A DNA stretch of 8,590 bases from Bacteroidetes bacterium SW_11_45_7 (GCA_003022985.1 PXTV01000222.1:1-8590), one strand, 5' to 3'; shown: positions 1-6,813, numbered from the stretch's first letter. Numbers and translations: made by a program. The notes: generated by a model from the letters alone, not told the origin.

Positions 1-1368
1 ACGGTCTCATTTGTGGAGTTTGAGGAGCGCAATGGGATATCCACAGGTGATGTCATGGAAAAGGTGCGGAATAATCTGACCGGTTTCCCGGGTGTGAATA
101 TCACTGTAGAGAAAAACCGGGTTGGGCCGCCCACCGGCAAACCCGTCAACATAGAGGTTGCCGGAGAAAATTACGAGGTGTTGATCGATAATGCCAAGAA
201 GATGAAAAATTACATTGCCAATGCTGAAATCCCCGGCATCGAAAAGCTGCAGCTGGACCTTGAAACCGGTCAGCCTGAACTATTGGTCAATGTGAAGCGG
301 AAAATTGCCAAGCGCTATGGTGTATCAACTGCTAAAATCGGCCAGGCCATCCGAACAGCGCTCTTTGGCAAGGAAGTGTCGCAGTACAAGCTTGGTGAAG
401 ATGAGTACCCTATCATGGTGAGACTGCAAAATCAATACCGCTATGATCTGAACGATTTGTTGGAGCAAAAAATCACATTCCGGGACAGGGCAAGTGGGGG
501 ACGTATTGTACAAGTACCGATTTCAGCAGTAGCGGATATTGAATATTCGTCATCTTTTGGCGCCATTAACAGGAAAAATAAAAAGCGCGTAATCACCATT
601 TATTCCAATGTAAAAGAGGGTTACAATTCTACGGCTATTAACAATAAGATTCAGAAACTGCTCAAAGGGTTTGATCTGCCTGCCGGGTACAATTACAAGT
701 TTACAGGTAAGCAGAAGGAACAACAGCAATCCTCCGACTTTTTAACAAAAGCACTTTTGGTCTCTCTCCTGCTGATCCTGCTTATCATTGTTGCCCAATT
801 CAATTCGATACTCACACCGTTTATCATTATTGCTTCTGTGATCTTTAGCACGATTGGCGTGTTTTTAGGGCTCGCCATTTTTAAAATGGACTTTATTGTG
901 ATGATGACGGGAATCGGTATCATTTCGCTGGCGGGCATTGTGGTTAATAATGCTATCGTCCTGATCGATTACACGAATCTTGTACGCCAGCGAGAGGCAA
1001 GTCGAAAAGGCCTTGATTATGATACAATGCCCAATGAGAATTTAATCGAATCGATCATACAGGGGGGTAAGGTACGTCTGCGACCTGTTCTCTTGACAGC
1101 TATCACCACAATATTGGGACTGATCCCGCTCGCTGTTGGCTTTAATATAAATTTCTATTCACTGATCAAGGATTGGGAACCCCGGATTTTCATTGGTGGT
1201 GATAACGTCATCTTCTGGGGCCCAATGGCCTGGACTGTGATCTTTGGTCTCGCATTTGCCACCTTCTTGACTCTCGTCATTGTGCCCGTGATGTACCTGA
1301 TCGCTGAGCGCGTCAAAAGGTTGTTCCTGGGTGGCAGTTCTGAATATAATCAGAATTCCCGGGGATAA
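1..1368 (+). CDS. RND-family efflux transporter, inner-membrane subunit (C-terminal part, 5' end outside window)
   Basis: The reading frame is open to the left edge, so this is the last 455 codons of a protein that is normally 1000 residues or more; the GTG at 13 is internal. It starts inside the second periplasmic (porter) domain. Five hydrophobic segments follow, as expected for TM8-TM12 of the 12-TM RND fold: about residues 249-267, 271-294, 298-324, 361-382 and 405-434, numbered from the first codon of the window. Family signatures are GIVVNNAIVLIDY in TM10 and RLRPVLLTAITTILGLIPLA in TM11. The protein should use proton motive force to export drugs, solvents or metals through a periplasmic adaptor and outer-membrane channel. 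The proton-relay residues of TM4 lie outside the window, so substrate class cannot be judged. It ends with a short hydrophilic tail at TAA. No adaptor or channel gene follows, so partners, if linked, lie upstream. Confidence 0.93.
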   Translation, partial: TVSFVEFEERNGISTGDVMEKVRNNLTGFPGVNITVEKNRVGPPTGKPVNIEVAGENYEVLIDNAKKMKNYIANAEIPGIEKLQLDLETGQPELLVNVKRKIAKRYGVSTAKIGQAIRTALFGKEVSQYKLGEDEYPIMVRLQNQYRYDLNDLLEQKITFRDRASGGRIVQVPISAVADIEYSSSFGAINRKNKKRVITIYSNVKEGYNSTAINNKIQKLLKGFDLPAGYNYKFTGKQKEQQQSSDFLTKALLVSLLLILLIIVAQFNSILTPFIIIASVIFSTIGVFLGLAIFKMDFIVMMTGIGIISLAGIVVNNAIVLIDYTNLVRQREASRKGLDYDTMPNENLIESIIQGGKVRLRPVLLTAITTILGLIPLAVGFNINFYSLIKDWEPRIFIGGDNVIFWGPMAWTVIFGLAFATFLTLVIVPVMYLIAERVKRLFLGGSSEYNQNSRG

Positions 1369-1580
1369 AGATTTATCAAAGGCATTTCATTGAATTAGGC
1401 ACTTTGGCAATAACGACCTATACGTTATCCTGAATAGTTTGACATATTCTCATTCCCTTACAGGAAAAGATCGGTTTAGTGAACAAATAAACAATGTACA
1501 AACAACAGTATGAGTAAGAAGTACAGCCTTCTCCAACTGCCGAATAAAACCTTGTGAAGCAAGGCCTCGAGGGTATTGGG

Positions 1581-1684
1581 TGGATGGTGGATATCCTCTC
1601 GCCTTAGGCGAGGGGGGATTAAGAGGATGGACAACAACGGAATGATAGCGCTTAGCAGATAATACCAGCGTGGATGGTGGTATC
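1581..1684. repeat. Direct repeat pair flanking a strong hairpin
   Basis: The 11-base string GTGGATGGTGG occurs at 1580-1590 and again at 1670-1680, exactly 90 bases apart, and is followed by ATATC in the first copy and TATC in the second. Between the copies, at 1595-1615, is a hairpin with a 9-pair stem (one G-T pair) and a TTA loop, centred on CTCGCCTTAGGCGAG. The combination could be a small repeat unit or the trace of an insertion. No coding function is visible. Confidence 0.5.
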
Positions 1685-1868
1685 GTCAAACAGCTTCTCT
1701 TGGTTTTAGTAATGAACCGCCTAATTCAATCATTCCATTCAGAATGTGGAGACTGGCCGCATCCATTAACGGGGTTGCTAATAGGTAGACAAGGCCAAAT
1801 GCTACTATAAAAATCAGGGCTGGTATCTTTTAGATAGATAATTAATAAGAACCGATAGAATAACACAG

Positions 1869-2017
1869 CCACGGGTTCCAATGGTTGTGGGTACAAAAAT
1901 GCGGCTAAAGCCGCTATCATGAATTGATTGTTATACTTGGGGCAGAACAACAAAGAGAATTAGATTTTACTAAAGCCGCTATCATTTATTGATTGTTATC
2001 CGTTGGCTGAAGCCAAT
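1869..2017. repeat. Cluster of REP-like palindromes
   Basis: Copy A has the palindrome GCGGCTAAAGCCGC at 1901-1914, and its downstream tail runs to 1934. Copy B at 1971-1999 repeats the 29 bases 1906-1934 with two mismatches, but its left stem arm is lost. Copy C has a compensated version, TTGGCTGAAGCCAA, at 2003-2016, followed by a similar tail (TAGCATTGATT). A weaker CCAC...GTGG hairpin lies at 1869-1890. The stems conserve GGCT/AGCC while outer pairs covary (GC in A, TT/AA in C), which fits REP-type elements. REP elements of this kind are often mobilised by IS200-like REP-associated transposases (RAYT); none is present here, so these would be non-autonomous copies. Confidence 0.6.
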
Positions 2018-2034
2018 AGCATTGATTTTTGAAT

Positions 2035-2103
2035 AACTTTCCAAAAGTTTTCCGTTTCAGGGATCTCATGTACCGCTTTTTTTTCGGTAACTTTTGGGAA
2101 GTT
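2035..2103. repeat. Inverted repeat with near-palindromic arms
   Basis: The left arm AACTTTCCAAAAGTT (2035-2049) and right arm AACTTTTGGGAAGTT (2089-2103) are inverted copies with 14 of 15 bases matching, separated by 39 bases. Each arm is itself nearly palindromic (AACTTT / AAAGTT), so the DNA or RNA could fold either as one large cruciform or as two small hairpins. A run of T at 2077-2084 lies in the loop. No gene is associated. Confidence 0.5.
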
Positions 2104-2128
2104 GCCAGCCAAGGGTTCAAAAGCCTAT

Positions 2129-2169
2129 ATAACAGTGCCTTTAGCCACATTGTTATCAGGAACCCCTGA
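2129..2169 (-). repeat. Tandem hairpins downstream of nfu, possible transcript end
   Basis: Two hairpins lie just after the nfu stop codon. One pairs TCAGG (2156-2160) with CCTGA (2165-2169) around AACC. The other pairs ATAACA (2129-2134) with TGTTAT (2151-2156) and GTG (2135-2137) with CAC (2146-2148), around a degraded GCC-TTTA-GCC core that resembles the REP-like copies at 1901-2016. Neither is followed by a good T run on the minus strand, so a terminator or mRNA 3'-end role is only a suggestion. Confidence 0.3.
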
Positions 2170-2191
2170 ACGCCTAATTCTAAGAACCGAT

Positions 2192-2782
2192 TTATCCTTC
2201 CTGCGCTTCAACCTTTTCCACTTGGGGCACCATGCGTTGCATCATGGACTCGATACCTTGTTTGAGCGTTACCATGGATGAAGGACAACCGCTGCACGAA
2301 CCCTGAAGTTCTAAGGTCAGAACACCATTTTCAAAGGACTGGAATTGGATAGCACCGCCATCCATTTCCACAGCCGGCTTGACGTAATTTTCGAGCATCT
2401 GCTTGATCCTGGCTACTGTTTCATCGTCACTTTCATTCACCTTATTGCCTGATTCGGTCTCAGGCGCTTCCTCATCGATAACAGGTTTGCCGGCTTGAAC
2501 ATATTCCTTGAGGAAAAGCTTAACCTGTGGGATGACCTCCTCCCACTCTTGCTCCTCGTTCTTGGTGATGCTGACAAAATTGTTGTTGATAAAAACGCCG
2601 GCTACAAAGGGGTACTCGAACAATTCCTGAGCAAGCGGACTGCTTTTGGCACTCTCGGGATCACGATAATCCGCACTTTGATTGGGTAAGAGGAGCTGGT
2701 TCATGACGAATTTCAACGAGTCGGGGTTGGGCGTCATCTCCGTATAGATCTCAAGATTAGGTGCTTCTTGTGTCGTAGCCAT
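2192..2782 (-). CDS. nfu: NifU-like (Nfu) iron-sulfur cluster scaffold/carrier protein
   Basis: A 196-residue cytosolic protein with two domains. Residues about 9-100 match the Nfu N-terminal domain (EIYTEMTPNPDSLKFV at 11-26, FVAGVFI at 59-65). An acidic linker at 101-121 is followed by the NifU C-terminal domain at about 122-193, with EMDGGAIQF (139-147) and the cluster-binding pair C163-S-G-C166. In this family two subunits each give the CxxC pair to hold a [4Fe-4S] cluster and pass it to target enzymes. All expected residues are present and the length is normal, so it should work. The ATG start is supported by the N-terminal domain beginning at once. It has no close same-strand neighbour and appears to be transcribed alone; no suf genes are in the window. 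A candidate promoter lies at 2818-2846. Confidence 0.93.
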   Translation of the reverse strand: MATTQEAPNLEIYTEMTPNPDSLKFVMNQLLLPNQSADYRDPESAKSSPLAQELFEYPFVAGVFINNNFVSITKNEEQEWEEVIPQVKLFLKEYVQAGKPVIDEEAPETESGNKVNESDDETVARIKQMLENYVKPAVEMDGGAIQFQSFENGVLTLELQGSCSGCPSSMVTLKQGIESMMQRMVPQVEKVEAQEG

Positions 2783-2817
2783 AGTTGGTTTTATTTTTTT
2801 AGACTGATTCTAAATAA

Positions 2818-2846
2818 CAAAGATAACGATTTCACAAGTTCAACAA
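2818..2846 (-). promoter_or_regulatory. Candidate Bacteroidota-type promoter of nfu
   Basis: On the minus strand TATCTTTG (2825-2818) fits the Bacteroidota -7 consensus TAnnTTTG exactly. A TTG (2846-2844) sits 18 bases upstream, near the usual position of the -33 box. The -7 box is 35 bases before the nfu ATG. This is a consensus match only; no start site is measured. Confidence 0.42.
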
Positions 2847-3357
2847 GTTAAGAGCAAAAGAGAAAATGAACATGGACTCTTGTTGATGGGAAAGCGCTCA
2901 TCTTATCATTTTTATCTATTTTACCAACATGCTTTGTGTTGAACCGTTCACACCGGTTTGATGGGTAATAAGTTTTCGAGTTATTGATAAGTGTAGTTTC
3001 AAGAGCTTTTAGGTTGATTAGATGGAATGGAAGTATTCAAAACTGTCGGGAACTATGTATTTAGTGGGGCAAAATAGTTCAGGCAAAGTCTTCAACAACA
3101 TTAGCATGTGGCAACAATAAGTCAGATAACTTTAAGAATCCCGCTGATCTCGCTGATATGGTCGCAGATTTTTTTCTGCGAATCATCAGCGTCATATGCG
3201 GGAAAAATTATGCTCATATTGGACTGATAACCAGTCGATTCAAAAGGGTTATATAGAAAACGCAGAGGAAAATTTTGATGCAAGGGGTATGAATCGTTAA
3301 CTTCATAATTCCCAAACTGTTCATGGACCAGTTGTTTTTATGACAAGGTCCCTTTTA
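2847..3357. other. Intergenic stretch without a convincing gene
   Basis: Between the nfu promoter and the end of the lipoprotein gene there is no reading frame with a recognisable product. The longest plausible ATG frame found by eye (3022-3120, +) would give only 32 residues with no motif. The region is AT-rich. It contains one striking element, the imperfect palindrome at 3140-3202, and a small hairpin GACTG-ATAAC-CAGTC at 3222-3236. No rRNA or tRNA-like structure was seen. Confidence 0.6.
3140..3202. repeat. 63-base imperfect palindrome (dispersed-repeat-like)
   Basis: Three nested stems share one axis. The inner stem CGCAGA (3163-3168) pairs with TCTGCG (3175-3180) around a six-T loop. 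The middle stem CGCTGAT (3151-3157) pairs with ATCAGCG (3185-3191). The outer stem CCCGC (3140-3144) pairs with GCGGG (3198-3202). Interior loops separate them. From memory, similar GCTGAT...CGCAGA-TTTT-TCTGCG...ATCAGC elements recur between genes in other Bacteroidota genomes. This copy would be a degraded member of such a family; only the palindrome itself is seen here. Confidence 0.65.
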
Positions 3358-4155
3358 TTACTGACGATAGGGGCCTGCCTTTGCAAATACCCCTGCCGGC
3401 AATGAATCGAAAACAGCTAGTTCGCTTATCTCCAATTTCCCGCGCTTAGAAGATAAGAGCAAATCGCCATAGCGCTCGTAATCGGCCCAAGGGGTGACCA
3501 TCGATGGCTCGCTTTGGTCAGCTTTTTGAAAATAGGCCCACTTGCGGACGAGGTGACGATCCTGATCGATATACACATGGTACTTATTTTGCGGGGTAAA
3601 GCCCACTTTGTTAAAAGTGACCTCGATCACATCGGCTTTTTGACCATTGTCCAGTGTATCATCACCCATATACGATAGCTGGACACCGTGGTCCTTGAGT
3701 TTAAAGGGTATGATGAGCCAGTAAGAATCATTAGCCCACATTTGCTCACCTTTCTGCAGGTATTGCTCTACTGAATCCCGTTCGTTTGTGATTTCTCCAT
3801 CTTGAAAGACGTTTCCGGTATCCGCTACTAAATCAACATGGATCGTCAAATTTTCTTGCGGCACATAAATTTTAACGCGATCGGTGTTCTTATCCCAAAG
3901 CAATTCCCGCTTACCGAAAAAATTCCACTGTAAGTAGCGCGTGTTGTGCCAGGCTTGCTCACCACCCATCGCTTGTATGGCACTATCGGCAATAGCTATA
4001 GCTTTCTTATCGGAGTTTTGAGCATTAAAAGATGCTTTGCTTTGCTGTTTCTGATCACCTTTGGTTATTTGTTGCTGTTCTTGCTCAGTTTTGGACCAAC
4101 AGCCTGAGAATATTACTGCTAACAAGAGAAAAAAGGCATTTGTCGGATTTTTCAT
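3358..4155 (-). CDS. Putative lipoprotein of unknown function (DUF6503-like)
   Basis: The 265-residue product starts with a lipoprotein signal: a hydrophobic stretch at 8-17, then FSGC with the lipid-anchored cysteine at 19. A Q/K/E-rich linker (about 22-50) leads into the folded part. Conserved-looking elements are IADSAIQAMGGEQAWHNTRY (55-74), WNFFGKRELLWDK (77-89), YWLIIPFKLKDHGV (145-158) and a stretch of alternating hydrophobic strands to the end. The pattern resembles Bacteroidota lipoproteins of the DUF6503 type, with an antiparallel beta fold reminiscent of LolA/LolB carriers; the family name is from memory and unverified. It would sit in the outer or inner membrane facing the periplasm. 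It follows manC by 137 bases on the same strand and has no clear promoter of its own, so it may be co-transcribed. No catalytic motif is visible. Confidence 0.8.
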   Translation of the reverse strand: MKNPTNAFFLLLAVIFSGCWSKTEQEQQQITKGDQKQQSKASFNAQNSDKKAIAIADSAIQAMGGEQAWHNTRYLQWNFFGKRELLWDKNTDRVKIYVPQENLTIHVDLVADTGNVFQDGEITNERDSVEQYLQKGEQMWANDSYWLIIPFKLKDHGVQLSYMGDDTLDNGQKADVIEVTFNKVGFTPQNKYHVYIDQDRHLVRKWAYFQKADQSEPSMVTPWADYERYGDLLLSSKRGKLEISELAVFDSLPAGVFAKAGPYRQ

Positions 4156-4234
4156 TTTATCGGGTTTTGGGTGGTAAGTTGCTTAGGAAGATGGAAGCGT
4201 TGTAGGGGTAAGGTAAGTTGTGATGCGTGAAGCT

Positions 4235-4270
4235 GTCTTGCCCGGGCATGTTGACAGGAGTCAACAAGAC
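4235..4270 (-). other. Structured intergenic hairpin between manC and the lipoprotein gene
   Basis: TGTTGAC (4249-4255) and GTCAACA (4260-4266) form a perfect 7-pair stem with a four-base loop. GTCTTG (4235-4240) and CAAGAC (4265-4270) can close a larger alternative structure that includes the palindrome TGCCCGGGCA. It begins 22 bases after the manC stop codon. There is no T run, so it is more likely an mRNA stability, processing or attenuation element than a classical terminator. Confidence 0.4.
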
Positions 4271-4292
4271 AATCAATCGGGATTGGTCAAAC

Positions 4293-5372
4293 CTACATGT
4301 ACTTATCGCCTTTGATGCGTTTGACATCGTTGGCAATATCCTTGATTTCCTGCTCTTTATTTTTATCACAAATCAGCAATGTATCTTCCGTGTCAATGAC
4401 ACAGTAATTATCCAATCCCTGCAGGACGATCAGTTTGCCATCTCTGCCCATAACCATGCAATTCTTTGAGTCATAAGTCATCACATCATTACCGGATATG
4501 GCATTACCGGCATTATCCTTTTGGTACACATTGTAAAGGGAAGACCATGTGCCAAGATCGGACCAGCCGAACCGGGAAGGGATCACATAAACATTTTCAG
4601 CCTTTTCCATGACGCCAAAGTCAATAGCAATGTTGGGGCAGATCGAATATGCTTGAGCAATAAAATCCTTTTCCTCGTCTGTAAAGTAAACCTCATGCCC
4701 TTGGCTGAAAGCTTCATGAATATCGGGAAGATGTGTGTTAAATGCTTTTTGGATGCTATTCAGGCTCCATAGAAAAATGCCGGAATTCCAGAGAAAATCC
4801 CCGCTTTCCAAAAACCTTTTGGCAATATCAACTGTGGGCTTTTCGGTGAACGTTTTCACTTGGTAAATGCCCTCCGTATTACTTTCGTCATTGTACTGGA
4901 TATACCCATACCCCGTATCGGGTTTTGTAGGCTGTATACCTAAGGTCAAAAGAGCATCGTGTTCCTCTGCAAACGAGAGCCCCTTTTTGATCACATGTGC
5001 AAAATCTTCTGGATCAACCACAAAATGATCGGAGGGCGTAATAACCATGCTCGCCTCAGGATCTCTTGAAGCTAATTTGTTCGTTACGTATGCAATGCAA
5101 GGTGCCGTATTTCTTCGCAGGGGCTCTTCAAGAATTTGCTCGGGTAAAATATCCGGCAGCTGTTCTTTTACGATGGGCGTGTACTCCTCATTTGTTACAA
5201 TGTAGATGTTTTCTGCCGGGCAGACTTTTCTGAAACGGTCGTATGTTAGTTGAAGCAATGTGCGTCCCACATCGAGAATGTCGAGGAATTGTTTGGGATA
5301 GTCAACCCGGCTTTTGGGCCAGAAACGGCTGCCGATGCCGCCTGCCATAATAGCCACATATTGATTACTCAT
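4293..5372 (-). CDS. manC: Mannose-1-phosphate guanylyltransferase (GDP-mannose pyrophosphorylase)
   Basis: The enzyme joins GTP and mannose-1-phosphate to make GDP-mannose, the donor for mannose, fucose and related sugars in surface polysaccharides and glycoproteins; it acts in the cytosol. The 359 residues hold the whole nucleotidyltransferase domain: nucleotide-binding loop AGGIGSRFWPKS (10-21) with PKQFL (26-30), EEPLRRNTAP (82-91), TPSDH (112-116), GYGYI (154-158), FTEKP (175-179), NSGIFLW (196-202), IDFGVMEK (250-257) and GWSDLGTW (269-276). A left-handed beta-helix-like tail ends near 335. There is no C-terminal phosphomannose isomerase domain, so it is the monofunctional form usual in this phylum. 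The ATG start directly precedes the first strand. It is divergent from recQ and upstream of the lipoprotein gene. A promoter candidate lies at 5406-5437. No other polysaccharide genes are in the window. Confidence 0.95.
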   Translation of the reverse strand: MSNQYVAIMAGGIGSRFWPKSRVDYPKQFLDILDVGRTLLQLTYDRFRKVCPAENIYIVTNEEYTPIVKEQLPDILPEQILEEPLRRNTAPCIAYVTNKLASRDPEASMVITPSDHFVVDPEDFAHVIKKGLSFAEEHDALLTLGIQPTKPDTGYGYIQYNDESNTEGIYQVKTFTEKPTVDIAKRFLESGDFLWNSGIFLWSLNSIQKAFNTHLPDIHEAFSQGHEVYFTDEEKDFIAQAYSICPNIAIDFGVMEKAENVYVIPSRFGWSDLGTWSSLYNVYQKDNAGNAISGNDVMTYDSKNCMVMGRDGKLIVLQGLDNYCVIDTEDTLLICDKNKEQEIKDIANDVKRIKGDKYM

Positions 5373-5405
5373 TCAACACGCCCTTTAATGATAGATAAGC
5401 AACTG

Positions 5406-5437
5406 CAAATAGACAATTACCTGTTGATTTATCCAAA
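5406..5437 (-). promoter_or_regulatory. Candidate promoter of manC
   Basis: On the minus strand TTTG (5437-5434) and TCTATTTG (5413-5406) are separated by 20 bases, which fits the Bacteroidota -33/-7 arrangement TTTG-N19-21-TAnnTTTG with one mismatch in the -7 box. The -7 box ends 33 bases before the manC ATG. An AAAGGG string 8 bases before the ATG could help ribosome binding, though Bacteroidota often do without it. Confidence 0.4.
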
Positions 5438-5574
5438 TTTCGGAAGGATTTTTGCATATCTCTACCCGGATCAAAAAAGTTGCCAGTCAACCCTTAAAGG
5501 GGGGTGACAAATCCTCGATTTTTGCGTAAATTTAAACAAAATATATGATAACAAGATTAAATAAATATTAGGCG

Positions 5575-6300
5575 ATGATTGAAGTTGAAAGCCAACTCCA
5601 CAGTGCATTAAAAGAATACTTTGGATTTGATGCATTCAAGGGTAATCAGGAAGAAATCATACGAACAATTCTGCAAGGGCACGACACTTTTGTCATCATG
5701 CCCACAGGTGGCGGCAAATCCCTTTGCTATCAACTACCTGCTCTTTTAACCGAGGGCACAACAATCATTGTGTCACCTCTTATTGCTCTTATGAAAAACC
5801 AGGTTGATGCTATTCGTTCTTATAGCGGCATCGATCATATTGCTCATTTCCTGAATTCCTCTCTTACACGCACTCAAACCAAAAAAGTGAAAGATGATCT
5901 CCGGCAGCGGAGGACGAAATTGCTCTATGTAGCACCTGAAACCCTCACCAAGCAGGAAAATCTCGACTTTTTTAAGGAAATCGATATTTCATTTGTAGCT
6001 GTTGATGAAGCCCATTGCATTTCGGAATGGGGCCACGATTTCCGTCCTGAATACCGCAGGATCAAACAGATGTTGCGTGCCATTGGCCGCCAAATTCCCC
6101 TTATTGCTCTCACCGCAACAGCAACACCCAAGGTGCGCGATGACATTACCAAGAACCTTCAGATGCGGGAGCCGCAGGTGTTTGTTTCTTCCTTTAACAG
6201 GCCCAATCTGCATTACGAGGTGCGTCCAAAGGGACAAAATGGCAAGGCCGAGAAGAATATCATCCAGTTTATTAAAAAGAACCCCGACAGAGCAAAATAG
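5575..6300 (+). pseudogene. recQ: RecQ-type ATP-dependent DNA helicase, truncated N-terminal remnant
   Basis: RecQ unwinds DNA 3'-5' in recombination and fork repair and is usually 600-730 residues in Bacteroidota. Here only 241 residues are coded, covering the first RecA-like domain. The present motifs look intact: GNQEEII (23-29, motif 0), Walker A TGGGKS (44-49), IVSPLIALMKNQV (65-77), DEAH (144-147) followed by the aromatic-rich loop HCISEWGHDFRPEY, ALTATATPK (178-186) and FNRPNLHYEV (207-216). The frame stops with TAG right after IIQFIKKNPDRAK, where family members continue into the second RecA domain (a GIIYC-like strand). No missing part appears in any frame of the 77 bases before the HIT gene, so a simple point frameshift is unlikely. 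Motifs IV-VI, the zinc/RQC region and HRDC are absent, so helicase activity is not expected. A deletion or an assembly join are the main explanations. The start ATG is the first in frame; no convincing promoter was found. Confidence 0.85.
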
Positions 6301-6320
6301 AAAAGCTCGATGGATCAACC

Positions 6321-6349
6321 TATCTTACTGCAAGATAACCATTTATCTT
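6321..6349. terminator. Possible bidirectional terminator between recQ remnant and HIT gene
   Basis: Three complementary segments lie in the 77-base convergent gap: TATCTT (6321-6326), AAGATAA (6332-6338) and TTATCTT (6343-6349). The middle one can pair with either neighbour, giving two mutually exclusive AT-rich hairpins with loops of five or four bases. The position between convergent genes fits a transcription stop, but the stems are weak and no T run follows. Confidence 0.25.
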
Positions 6350-6377
6350 ATTACGGCTAAAATGGGAGGGCTACCAT

Positions 6378-6776
6378 CTATGACGTGTAATTACCGCGTA
6401 TGGAAGCCGCTATGTTTTCAAACTCTTCTTGGGAAAACTCAAGTTTGGGGCGTGAAAAATTAATGTCCCCGATATGATTTATTGGAATTAAGTGGATGTG
6501 CGCATGAGGCACATCGAGTCCAACAACAGCCACACCTACTCTTTGGCATGGAATTGTTGCCTCAATTGCTTTGGCCACTTTCTTGGAAAAAACAGTTAAA
6601 TGGCTGAGCAAATCATCTTCAACATCAAAGAGATAATCTACTTCCTGTTTTGGGACCACAAGAGTATGCCCTTTTGCTAAAGGATTGATATCGAGGAAAG
6701 CGTAAGAACGCTCATCTTCAGCTATCTTGTAACTAGGAATTTCTCCCTGAACAATCTTTGTAAAAAGAGTAGCCAT
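6378..6776 (-). CDS. HIT (histidine triad) family nucleotide hydrolase/transferase, Hint-like
   Basis: The 132-residue protein covers one complete HIT domain: TLFTKIVQGEIPSYKIAED (3-21), the strand AFLDINPLAKGHTLVVPK (26-43), and the triad HAHIHL at 91-96. In this family the middle histidine (H93 here) attacks the alpha phosphate of nucleoside phosphoramidates such as AMP-linked amines. The protein is cytosolic and of normal length. The glycine-rich segment before the triad reads GVAVVGLDVPHAHIH, typical of Bacteroidota members. It follows greA by 73 bases on the same strand, a pairing common in this phylum from memory, and is likely co-transcribed. It converges with the recQ remnant. The ATG start is supported by the motif beginning at residue 3. 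Physiological substrate unknown. Confidence 0.93.
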   Translation of the reverse strand: MATLFTKIVQGEIPSYKIAEDERSYAFLDINPLAKGHTLVVPKQEVDYLFDVEDDLLSHLTVFSKKVAKAIEATIPCQRVGVAVVGLDVPHAHIHLIPINHIGDINFSRPKLEFSQEEFENIAASIRGNYTS

Positions 6777-6813
6777 TGATCAAAATGTTAATGTTTAATG
6801 CAATAAAATGCCT

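Larger units (their letters stand above)
1369..2191. other. Repeat-rich intergenic region without a convincing gene
   Basis: These 823 bases separate the RND gene (+) from the end of nfu (-). I find no protein with a recognisable motif. Short reading frames on the minus strand at 1450-1689 and 1726-1953 run straight through hairpins and repeats and look like chance. The stretch holds many short repeats. Besides the hairpins listed separately, GCCTAATTCAAT at 1719-1730 is the exact reverse complement of 1389-1400. CGCCTAATTC recurs at 2171-2180 with only its first base differing in context, and TAAGAACCGAT occurs at both 1846-1856 and 2181-2191. This suggests a hotspot of small non-coding repeat insertions, or a decayed mobile-element site. 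No clear rho-independent terminator for the RND gene is visible. Confidence 0.7.

Noticed and set aside
1450..1689. 79-codon minus-strand reading frame
   Set aside because: It reads through the CTCGCC/GGCGAG hairpin and both direct-repeat copies, is rich in Pro, Ser and Arg, and has no domain or signal; likely repeat-derived chance frame.
1726..1953. 75-codon minus-strand reading frame
   Set aside because: Its N-terminal part is coded by the REP-like palindromes and it shows no coherent motif; judged non-coding.
1901..2016. Possible CRISPR array
   Set aside because: Only two close copies plus one diverged copy, with unequal spacing (65 and about 32 bases) and no cas gene; fits REP-like elements better.
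3022..3120. 32-codon plus-strand ATG frame in the 2783-3357 gap
   Set aside because: Too short, no clear ribosome binding site, no recognisable sequence.
5522..5549. TTGCGT-N16-TATGAT, a classic sigma70-like promoter for recQ
   Set aside because: Bacteroidota main sigma factor uses a different consensus, and such AT-rich matches are common by chance; not listed as a feature.
6002..6463. Second-frame extension of recQ that runs past its stop, tested as a frameshifted continuation
   Set aside because: The part beyond 6300 has none of the RecA2, RQC or HRDC motifs and overlaps the HIT gene on the other strand.
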